From positions 4,402,001 to 4,466,000 of the forward strand of contig JABRWF010000001.1 in NCBI GenBank assembly GCA_018343915.1: a DNA stretch of 64,000 nt, in the 5' to 3' direction. The notes below the pieces were generated by a model, which did no database searches, was not told the origin of the DNA, and saw nothing but the letters and a program-made list of their open reading frames with translations. The stretch's first letter is position 1. Every line of letters begins with the position of its first letter. Of the stretch, positions 12,501 to 22,222 are shown one piece after another. Source of the DNA: Agroathelia rolfsii (Eukaryota > Basidiomycota > Agaricomycetes > Amylocorticiales > Amylocorticiaceae). A program made the translations under genes and the position numbers.

Positions 12501-13248
12501 TCTCCTGGGTACTCGCCCACGAGTCCTCGCTATTCACCTACGTCACCTACGTTCTCTCCCACGTCGCCGAGGTACAGCCCTCAGTCGCCGACGTTCAGCC
12601 CCGCGTCGCCTCGTTATTCGCCGACGAGCCCGTCATTCAGCCCAGCATCTCCCAGATGTAAGTCACCCAATGTTCTCCAATTTCGAACTCAAGCATTGAC
12701 TAACGACTTTTTATTAGACTCCCCAAGTACGTATTGCTTTGAATTTTATCGTCTTATTTCGCTAACCATTTTACCTTTGACTGCACCCACCTTTAGCATG
12801 TGAGTCGAATTGCAAATTACAGTTAAGATTCAATGACTAATGTTTCTCCAGCTCCTGCACAAATGTCGCCAGCCTCTCCAAGGTATTCTCCGGCGTCGCC
12901 TGCATCGCCATCTTCGCCCAAGTATTGTAAGTATCAAGTTCGTAGATGTAGATTTATGGATATCTCAACTTTTTCACAGCCCCCACTTCACCAGCCTACT
13001 CGCCAACCTGTAAGTCAAAATCATATTTCCTATACTTCTTACTTATCATCCTTTCCTTCACATCTAGCACCGGCATATTGTAAGTATCTTCCGTTGTATC
13101 ATGTATACGCCTCACAGCTGACGGACGGCCTACAGCTCCTGCGTCACCTGCGTACAGTCCCACTTCGCCGTCCTGGTCGCCTTCTAGTCCTCAGCAAAAT
13201 GGGACGAGGAAGAGCCACTCATACTCGACGTCGCCTTCGTGGGATTAA
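6578..13248 (+). CDS. RPB1: RNA polymerase II largest subunit RPB1, 18 exons
   Basis: Catalytic subunit of Pol II in the nucleus. Exons: 6578-6664, 6732-6930, 6990-7060, 7577-7816, 7874-8197, 8246-8492, 8545-8722, 8779-8858, 8912-8933, 8989-9036, 9087-9147, 9216-12657, 12718-12726, 12797-12799, 12852-12926, 12980-13009, 13068-13079, 13136-13248. They sum to 5241 nt, 1746 aa (yeast protein 1733). Motifs seen: N-terminal zinc site [17 protein letters not shown] (from residue 69), active-site [10 protein letters not shown] (Asp at about 490, 492, 494), bridge-helix/trigger-loop region ([16 protein letters not shown]), and a C-terminal heptad domain from about residue 1565 with consensus and variant YSPTSPx repeats. 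The tail after the last repeat ends SYSTSPSWD. Oddities are a 516-nt third intron and very small exons in the CTD, one of only 3 nt. Confidence 0.97.
12658..13135 (+). other. CTD micro-exon cluster of RPB1
   Basis: Six introns cut the last CTD repeats into exons of 9 (12718-12726), 3 (12797-12799), 75, 30, 12 (13068-13079) and 113 nt. Every junction falls after the first base of a codon except the 9-nt/3-nt boundaries, which keep the same phase. Joining them reconstitutes [26 protein letters not shown] and so on without loss of heptad register. Introns of 60, 70 and 52 nt around the 9- and 3-nt exons each contain a CTAAC or CTAAT branch-point match. Confidence 0.8.
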
Positions 13249-13648
13249 TTTGATTACTATTCATTTCACATGATCTCACCATTTCTGCTCTGCCTTGGGT
13301 TCATTGCCCATTCGACTTTGACTAACTAGCTTTCTTTTTTTTCTCGTACACACCCATGTAGAATAGTATGACAATTATTACGCGTTGGTCATTGCTATTG
13401 CCTTCGTGCAGCCGTGAGGAGTGTCGTCATTTTCAGGTGCACGTGACACTGTGACGGAAATGTGATGTCATCTCTATTTGATGAACCACGACTTATGAGA
13501 AGCGTTGGATCGCATAGAGCCGCAACCCCACATGGCGGGCCCATTAGAGCCGTATACTTGATTCCAATGGAGATTCACTTATTATATCCTCTGTGTGCAG
13601 ACGTGCCAGGTAACCGCCCTCCCTCCCCCCAAGCAAACTCGTCGTATC
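13249..13648. other. Intergenic between RPB1 and the C2-domain gene
   Basis: Holds the RPB1 3' UTR and the promoter of the co-oriented SMP/C2 gene. No further gene or structured RNA is recognised. Confidence 0.4.
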
Positions 13649-16600
13649 ATGTCCAATAGCTCTTCGAGTCAACAGTACGAAGTAACAGATCCTATTACAC
13701 ATACGCTCGTAACAGTTCGGGACAAGACCGACAGTGATCTCTACCGCATCCCTGCCACGACAAGCATCCATACCAATGAACATAACAAGAATGACACGAG
13801 ACAGGATGGGAAAGCAAACTCTGTGCAGGCCCCTCCGCCAGTGAATGACTCTTTAAACAGACCAGAGTCTCGTTCTATTCAACAGAATGGGATGACAGGC
13901 GAAACTGTGTCACAGTATTTGCCTGCGCTGGCGACTGGCTTTGGTTTCTTACTCAGCCAGGTTATGTCATCATGGAGTACATGGATGAAAGCTGCTGTTA
14001 CACTTCTCATGGCATGGGCGGTAGTGGGTATAACGAGGTCTGCTCGAAATACTCGCAATCTTCCAGGCTCTGGCGAATATCAGCCTCCAGATGGGACCGA
14101 ATCTAACTTAAAAAACAGCGAAGAAAGCTCAGGCTCTGACATGGACGAACATGTGTCAGTGGCTTGGCTGAATTCGGTGGTTAGCTCTTTATGGCCTATA
14201 ATCAATCCTGACGTATGTGCTACTCTGAATTTACATGAGACTTGACGCTAATCTACTTTAAAAAAGCTTTTTATACCCATTTCTGACATGCTTGAGGATG
14301 TCATGCAGGCATCACTGCCGAAACTTGTTCATGGTGTTCGTGTCGCCGATCTGGGCCAGGGCTCTGAGCCAATGCGTATCATTGCCGCTAAACCGATACC
14401 AACTGAAGGACAATCAAATAGCCAATGCCAACCTAGTCCAACCAAGGTTGAAGGTGACTTTGTAAACCTCGAGCTTACCATAGCCTATAGAGCAAGATCT
14501 ACAGAGGGCGGTGGCCTCAGAACACGTGCACAAAACGCGCACTTGTTAATCGAATTCTGGACCATGGCCGACGTTCGACTCCCAGTCTGGATTGAACTAC
14601 AAGGACTCATCGCTACACTACAGGTTCGTCTACAGCTAATGCCGAACCCGCCTTTCTTTGCCCATGGCACTGTCACCTTCCTCGGACAACCGAAAGTTGT
14701 CGTAGCCGCAAAACCTTTGTCCAAAAACTTCATCGATGTCATGGACATTCCCGGTCTCGCCGCATGGGTCCAGTCGAACATTGATACTGCCGTCTCGCAA
14801 TATGTGGCACCACGAAGCTTGACGCTTGATCTGAAGACCCTTCTCTCCGGCGCAGACAAGATGGACACGGAAGCGATTGGTGTCATCGCGCTCACCGTGC
14901 ACTCGGCTATTGGGTTCAAAGACGGGGACGACGGTAAATTCTGGGCGTCGCGCGACGGGAAGCGGGGCGATTTATACGTTATCGTCAGCTGGGCAAAGTG
15001 GGGCAAGCCGCTCTGGTCGACTCGAATCATCCGAAGCGAGGCGGAGCCAATCTGGAACGAGACAACGGCAATTTGCGTCGCCCATGCAGACCTGAACGCG
15101 CATGAGCGACTCAGGCTCACGCTGTGGGATTCGGATCGGTTCACTGCCGACGACTGCCTAGGCATCGTTGAAGTACCCTTGATTGACATCATGCATGATG
15201 AGGAAAGCCGAGGAAAGATGCAGTCTCGTCAGGACTCTCTCAAAGTAGATGATAAAGAACAGGGGACCCTGAGGTGGCATGTTGGCTATTTCAACAAAGT
15301 CGACATGGTCGAACATCTCGGAGACAACCCGGACGCAAACCTTGAGCCGACCATTCATGATCTGGCAACAGAGGCCAAGAACCAACTTCGTGAGGCTCAA
15401 TGTGCCAGGGGTGCAGAGGATATCGAGGCTCAAGAACGCGTGGTCATGAAGGATGCTTCACACGAGATTATGTCTAAGACGCCCCCGAGTGACCGTTGGC
15501 CTAGTGGTATCCTCCGAGTTGAAATACAGCAGATTCACGGACTGGAAGTGGAGGACGTACGCGGGAGTGGCGTCAAGGACATAGACGATGAAGGGAACGA
15601 CGATTTACCGAGCGCATACTGCACCGTCATCATCAATCACGCCAGGGTATACAAGACGAGGACCAAGATCAAGTCAAATTCACCATACGTATGTTTTTGC
15701 ATGCTCGGGATGGTTTTGTATCATTAGACTTTGCTGACGGTTTATATTTATTTTAGTTTGGAGCTGCAACGGAACAGGTCATCCGAGATTGGCGTAACAC
15801 CTCTGTGATGATATCCGTCCACGATGCCAGGTCTCACGAAAACAATCCAATTCTCGGAGTCGTCGTCCTCCCACTACGCGAAATACTCGCAAAGCGATCA
15901 CAGGTAGTGGACTCGTTTCCCCTGGGGGGCGGCCTAGGCTACGGCCGTATGCAACTTAATATCCTCTTCCGAGCAATTGAGCTGCAGCTGCCTAGGGAGC
16001 TTCGCGGCTGGGACATTGGCACACTCGATATCAGCCCTCGCATCAAAAGGTCAGACCTTATGCCCCCCAACTTGACCACTTGCCGAATCGTCATGCGCAC
16101 TCTCTACGGCAAGGGCAAGTTCCACGCCCAACCTGAAGGTGGCTGGAAGCATAGGCACGATAAACCCGTACGGCTACCCGTGATGAAGCGCTATGCTTCA
16201 TGCCTGTTGATTCTCTTCCGCAAAAACTCTCCTGGGCGAAACCTTACAGAGGCATTTACGACGTTGTGGCTAAAGGACATTCCGGATGGAGAACAAATGT
16301 CGCTGGCTTTGCCCGTCTACAGATTCTCCGGATCGCGTGACCTGGCCCATGCGTACCGAAATGCCAATACCATTGATAAGCCCGGAGAGCAGGTCGGCAC
16401 GCTAGAGTTGGATTTGTGTTTCTGGCCAGGCTTGAGCGGACACCACCAAAAGCTAGCCTCGAAGAATGATGGTCTCAGCGACACCATGCAGGTCCTCGAT
16501 TGCGCGGAGGAGGCGGAAGGCATGCCACAGGAGCAAGAGGAGGAAGATTCAGGAAGTGACTCAGACTCGAGCTCAGGATCAGATGGCGACGATGATGATG

Positions 16601-16842
16601 ATCATAACGATAAAGGCGATGGCTCTGAAAGTAACAAGGGCATCATGAATGAGCTTCGTGAGCACCGTCATCAAGTGCGCAGTTTGCACAGGAAGCACCG
16701 CGGTTTAATGCAATGGAAAGGCGTCAGACAACTTGTTTGGGCCAAGCATGAAACTGGGGCGAAGATGGGGAAATTGGTCGGTAAAGCCACTGGTAGGCTT
16801 TCGAAGAGAAAAGATGGGGACGATATGGATACCGAAGCGTAA
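13649..16842 (+). CDS. SMP/C2-domain membrane tether (tricalbin/Mug190-like)
   Basis: Predicted ER membrane-contact protein that moves or binds lipids. Exons 13649-14212, 14267-15688, 15757-16842; 3072 nt, 1023 aa, phase consistent. Seen in order: polar N-terminus, hydrophobic hairpin-like segments at about residues 90-133 (LLSQVMSSWSTWMKAAVTLL), an SMP-like domain from about 175 (WLNSVVSSLWPIINP) to about 385, a first C2 domain at about 393-510, a second C2 domain at about 600-740, and a Ser/Asp/Glu-rich acidic tract near 950. Known family: tricalbins and S. pombe Mug190, which combine SMP with C2 domains. An in-frame upstream ATG (13595) would add 18 residues; 13649 was preferred because its N-terminus is polar and the upstream segment is Pro/Lys-rich with no family likeness. 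Confidence 0.82.
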
Positions 16843-16957
16843 TTAATGCCATTATTCAAGAACATGTATTTCCAGTCATATTCGCATGTATTTGTACAAA
16901 ACCTTCTTGCATCAATAAACATTCCCTAATAAAGAAATGACCAACAAATCAATGCTA

Positions 16958-18503
16958 TTAATTCGTTAATGGCCGTGAGATATGATCTGTGACTTGATCA
17001 TAAAGACCGCGCTCCTGAGCTCTGTTCGTAAGGGGAGATCTTCCATGTTGATGACGATGACGATCGCGCGTGTAGTGATCATAGAGCCGCGGGTGGGTAG
17101 GCTCGCTCCTTGGGACAGATGCTTCTCTCCGCTTCGGCGGAGATGTGAAGCAGGGAGAGGGGGGACGAGGAGATGGAAGGAAATACTCTGAGATAATGGC
17201 ACTTGTTACTTCTGCATTTTTGTTCTTGAAACTATTACGCCTGGTAACTCGAGGGGAGCCATATGAACCTCCGGAGAACAGATAGTCGGGTTCGAGATCA
17301 TGTGTACGACGATAGTCATCGGCGATCCTTTTGGCCGGAACATAAGTAGGCCTGGGAGATGACACGCTGTGATGATGAGGCTGTTGCTCCGTCATGTTGT
17401 ATACAGGAGTTCTGGGGTAGGATTCAGGCGATGGGAAGAGATGGTGCCGGCAAGAGTATCTGGCAGGATCACTCAGATAATAAGGATCATGGTAGTTCGT
17501 GAACTTGTCGTGAACTTCCCTCTTATACGGACTGCGCGGATCGCGACGGAGTTCGGTGAAGATTACCTCGCTGGAGCCTTGGAATGGATACTTGGAGAAC
17601 GTATTCGTGCTCGCTGTGGGCGCGCCATCAGAATCGCGGCTCAATGATGTGATGAGCTGCGAGACCTCTGCTTCGCGCTGGCGCTGCAGTTTACGCTTGT
17701 GGTAAATGGCAAGTAGTGTAGAACCAAGGATAATAGCACCAATAGCACTGCAGGGGAGAGCAATGGCAATGGTTGGCGGAGAATTTTTGGAGACAAGACC
17801 GGGATTGCTATCACTTCCTGAAACAGTGGCTGAAGAAGCCGGCAGAGTAGTGACTGAGGAATAAGGAGACAAGGGGATAGGAGATGTGGAAGTAGGAGAT
17901 GTGGGAGCAAGAGAAACGAGAGTAAGAGATGTGTGGGAAGATAGAGGGGCTGTTACAGGCGGCGGTGAGACAAGCGGCGTGGAGGCTACGCTCCCATCTG
18001 GATCGACAGGGTCTGTCGCTGTGAAAGACAATGAGAGAGAGTCAATGAGAGGTGAGAGGCGTACATACGGCTTATCGAGAACAAGGAAGAGACCGAAGAA
18101 AATCCTTGTTCGTCCATCATCTCGATTCGGAAAGAGTCAGTGTTTGATACGTTAGGAACAGCTCTGAATGTACCGCTTCAGTAAATTATATAGATCTCAT
18201 ATGATAGGGAACATACAAAGATATGTAGTAAGATGATCCCCCACTATCCTTGACGGTCGGATATACCGAATTTCCACAGTTGTCGGTGCTTGAACTCGAG
18301 TCGAGATCCGACAAGCATAGACGGAATGATGGCGAAGAAACGGCGCTTGATGATTGCCATTGTCCCAGGATGGTATCCCCAGGCCCATAAGTTGCACCAG
18401 CAGATGGGCTGAGCCAGACAACTTGGATGCCGTCCGACGCCTGGGCCCTCACAATGGAGAAATACGAGATGAGAAAAATGGCAGAAGCAGTGATGGCCTG
18501 CAT
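16958..18503 (-). CDS. Single-pass Ser/Thr-rich membrane protein with Kre9/KNH-like N-domain
   Basis: Exons (minus) 18217-18503, 18069-18175, 16958-18018; 1455 nt, 484 aa, phase consistent. The start at 18503 gives a clean signal peptide (MQAITASAIFLISYFSIVRA). Next is a small beta-type domain with the pattern VVWLSPSAGATYGPGDTI, which resembles the Kre9/KNH1-like Ser-Thr-rich surface domain, then a Ser/Thr/Pro-rich stalk and one transmembrane helix (IAIALPCSAIGAIILGSTLL). The cytosolic tail of about 260 residues is rich in Arg, His, Ser, Pro and Tyr. The layout suggests a plasma-membrane or wall-associated surface protein with a signalling or anchoring tail; the function is unknown. An upstream in-frame start at 18716 exists but would bury the signal peptide. 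Confidence 0.8.
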
Positions 18504-18773
18504 TTGTGCGGAGAATATGAAAACACGAGAGCCGGCTCTGGAGATATACAGATGCACCCTCAGGGCGAGATAGAACTGGAATAATGATGATAGTGTGTTG
18601 GAAAGGGTGAAAAGGACGCCCGTCGAAAGTATATTCTGACTTGAACAGTCAGCCTCAGGGGATTCGTCATCCGCGTTCTCAATGATTCCCTTGAGGAGTC
18701 GATGCATTCGAATCAATGTCCATTTGGTGTTCGCTTACTCTGGTAGAGTTTAGAGGATGGGTCGCAAAGTTTG

Positions 18774-19158
18774 CTAGCTGTCGTCTTGTATATTGTTGAG
18801 TCGGTAGACATACGGTATGTAGTCGAATCTGAGGAGAACATACAGCTTCTTCTCTTTCAGCTGCTCGAGCATCTCTATCACTTCGTCCTGCTCTTCCAGC
18901 GTCATATCGCCTCCAGGCAAATCAGTTGCAAGCTCTTTTGCTCTACTCAGCGAGCTTTTGAACTCGTTCGTCTTCGTTTTCTCAGTGTCCCCGCCACATA
19001 GAGTATAGCCAAGTACCACGAACCGCTTTCAACAACGCCTGCTTGCCCTCTACACTTAACAGTGCCTGTCGATCCTGCGAGAGTTCCAGAATGTCTGCGA
19101 GTTTTGCCAACAACGACTCAAACAACTGCCTGGGAAGTGGGTTGATAGTCTCAGACAT
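18774..19158 (-). CDS. Small protein, Mediator subunit 9 (Med9)-like
   Basis: Two exons read by eye, 19024-19158 and 18774-18980, giving 113 aa with phase kept; the intron would be only 43 nt. The N-terminal half is an amphipathic helix (LFESLLAKLADILELSQD). The second half has LPGGDMTLEEQDEVIEMLEQ followed by a Lys-rich helix end, which matches the LPG-x-EEQ pattern I associate with the middle-module Mediator subunit Med9/Cse2. That assignment is from pattern memory; length fits. A generic coiled-coil protein is the alternative. It sits 170 bp upstream of the next minus-strand stop. Confidence 0.55.
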
Positions 19159-19328
19159 GGTAATAGTGCAAGTCAATGTTTGTACAGATGGTAATATGCC
19201 AGGGCGCTTAATCGTGTAGTTCACGGGACTTCTGCCCTATTGCTACCGAACCACTCGCAAGGCAGTGTTTATACATTAGATAAGCTACTAATCAAGACAA
19301 TTTTCTTTCTTAAAAAACTTGGATTTGC

Positions 19329-22033
19329 TCAAGCGATCTTCAGATCCTATTTGAAGTGGTAAGCACTAAATAAAATTGAGATTATGCACTAGACGAGAAC
19401 AGACCTTTTTGATGAGATTGCGAGCAATCGGATGGAATGCATTAGCCGACTTGGCGAATGTATCCACCGCAAGCTTCTCGTTTACCTTGTAAACTTCGCG
19501 GAAGATGGGACGGCAGAACTTCATCCGGCCTTTGACAACTCCTGAGCCATCGTCACCGACGACCCATTTCGCAGCCTCGGCAGCGAAGACCTTGGATTGT
19601 TCAGTCGAGGGATCTATAAGAGCACCCTCATAGAACCTCAGCCTGATTTCCGCATTCTGCGTCGACGAGAATCCATAGAGCTCGCCGAGTCGAACGATGT
19701 GTGAAGGCGGCAAAGCAGGGTATGAGTGTAATCGTTCCAAGAAAACGACTAATAACAAAGCATCCTTTAGTAATCGTACTACGGCTTTATTGGGATGACA
19801 CACATACTTTTCTGATTGGAGCCGAATTCATCCATGTCTGAGGCCTTGAACTCAAGATTCTCAACCGGTGTCGAGCGGGAAGCATCCCAGCGCTCAGCAA
19901 GAGCATAAGCCTTGGTGGCAAGGCTCTCGTCATACTTGACATCGACGGGTAATTCAAGTCCTTCGCCGAAGAACCACGCCTATCCGTTGCTAAGTTGAAG
20001 GAATTATCAACTGCCAAAAACTGTGATGCACATACATCAAAGTCAACTGTTGCAAGGGCAGCCTTCTGCTCTGCACTACCGTGTTTCTCCCAGTATTGCA
20101 AAAGATGGTCTTTCCACTGGAAAGTAGTGATGCTGTGGCCCATAAAAGTGTTGACATAATCCCGAACATATGGAAGGAAGGAATCCAGACCACCCAAAGT
20201 TCTTTCTACAGACCATCACATGAGTGCGTCAACGAAATCTTCGATGAATATCTACCACATACCAAGGTACAGAATGAAGTTTGCACCCTTGTCATATGGG
20301 ACTTGGCTATATGCATCGTCCGGGTCCTCTCCAACCTCAAAATCTATGACCAGTCTCTGGTACTTGGGTCTATCGGCATATCCTTTGAGATCGTCTTGGA
20401 GACCTTTTCGGCCAATGATATAAGAGAATCCGCGTTCTGCCGGGGAATATAGTACTTGAAGAAGGACTCGCTCCATGTACGTTGTCCACCCTTCATTCAG
20501 CCAGAATGAGCTGGAAAAAATGAATATTTTGACAGGATAAGACTAGGTGAACCGTGAATACCTAGCATCTGCATGCGTGACTCCATTTCCAAACCAAGAG
20601 TGCGTCAGTTCGTGAACGACGACATCGACGAGTGAGCGATCTCCAGCAAGCAGGGCTATATATCACGCGCAGGTGAGCCAGGGTATCATTGTCAGGTGAT
20701 CGAACACATACTGGGGGTAAGGAAGGTGAGACAAGCGTTCTCCATTCCACCATACGGGAAGGAGGGCGGCAGCACCAACAAGTCGTATACACCAAACTTG
20801 TAGGGTACGACAATCTCTTCTTCTTTTGCCAAAAACCTAGATATAATACGGCGCAATTAGGTTATGAAGAAACAGAAGTTCATAGAATCTAGAATAACCA
20901 ACCTTCCTGTAGCCTCGCTGAATTCCCAGTATGCATCATCGATGAGCTCCGGTTCGGCCCAGATACCGCTTGTGTATGGTTTGCCTTTGGGCAGGGGAAG
21001 TGCTTTGTACCTGACATTACCACAAGCAATGGCAATCAAGTATGATGGAATGGCAGTTGGCTAAGACAAAAAAAAATCGATCAGCTACATATATATATAG
21101 AGACGTTCTAGAGTAGACAAGCGAACCTGCTTATAAGTATATGTGACGAAATCTTTTCCGATCTCCTTTCCATCATGGGCTGGCCCATCAGATGGAGGAG
21201 AGACACGGATTGCAGACATTAGAGCGGGAAGAACGGAAGTGACTTTTGCAGAGTATTTCTAAGAAAGTCGTCAGGAACATGACTTGGTTTATAATTGTAA
21301 AGTAGTAATCGTTACAAGCTTGACAGATGGTGTGTCTAAAGATTTGATTTAGCGGTCATTGATCATGTGTTTGAGATTATATACGCACCCTGCAAGGGTG
21401 CTAATGTACGCGCATAGATTGGTTGGCACTGGCTGAAAAGGTAGGGGAAAGATTTCCCTTGCGTTTGCCTTACAGAAACATTTCGTTAGTATTCCAAGCC
21501 TTGCAATGAAAATGATTCAAATTGAGCTGCTCACTCCTTGTCCAACCATTGAAGTGCGATACAGTCCTTTGAAGTGCTATATTTGATCGATACTGACACC
21601 ATCGAACCAGCTTTGACAGGACTTGGGAGGGGAATATGCAAAGCAGACCCCATGACGGGATGCTTGGGCTTCAAATCATACTATAGAGAGAATGATGACG
21701 GTTAGTGCTGGTTGAAACGTATGAAGAGCAGCATGAGTAAGACCAAGCCATACGGAAACTTCGCTGCCGCTAATATAGGCGCTCTCAATGACAAGATTCC
21801 CAGTATCGAAGCTGTAGTGAACGATCGTTCGGTTATTTTTCCGTGTTCTGATTACAAGAAGTGGCAAGGATTTGAACCGACACTACTTCTTTTACACCAT
21901 CGACCTTGGCGATGAGATCGTGGGTAGCAGATCCCTTAATGATCGCGGCATCGAAATCGACAAGCCAATCCAAAGCGACATGATCTGTCGCAATTTGAAG
22001 ATAGTTGGATTGTGTAGTAGGATCGGGGCTCAT
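19329..22033 (-). CDS. M1 metallopeptidase, leukotriene A4 hydrolase type, copy 1
   Basis: Zinc aminopeptidase of the LTA4H/yeast Lap2 subfamily, probably cytosolic, with possible epoxide hydrolase activity. It starts at 22033 (MSPDPTTQSNYLQ) and is cut into many short exons. Seen: the N-terminal domain (TDHVALDWLVDFDAAIIKGS), the substrate-binding GGMEN motif near 20737-20753, zinc site HELTHSWFGNG near 20580-20621, WLNEGWTTY carrying the downstream Glu ligand, and the C-terminal helical domain with GRMKFCRPIFREVYK and FHPIARNLIKK. The last exon is only 18 nt (19329-19346, DLKIA-stop), matching the short tail of the family. An intron near 20518-20567 separates HELTH from WLNEG and is absent in copy 2. 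All catalytic motifs are intact. Confidence 0.9.
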
Positions 22034-22222
22034 AGCTTCTTGATTCTCTCAAATGTAAAAACGGACTGGTTCAGGAGTCGCGGGTAACACTCCCGGAGTC
22101 GTCGATTGGGAATACTCCGAAAAGAAAAGCTTTACCGAATTTCACGTGACTCAAGGTACGATAGATTCCTGATAAGTATGCGTCTTACTAACTAATACAA
22201 AGAAATTCTCGATATATTTTTA

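Noticed and set aside
14485..15192. 235-codon open frame antisense to the SMP/C2 gene
   Set aside because: Overlaps a well-supported coding exon completely and has Ser/Arg-rich shadow composition.
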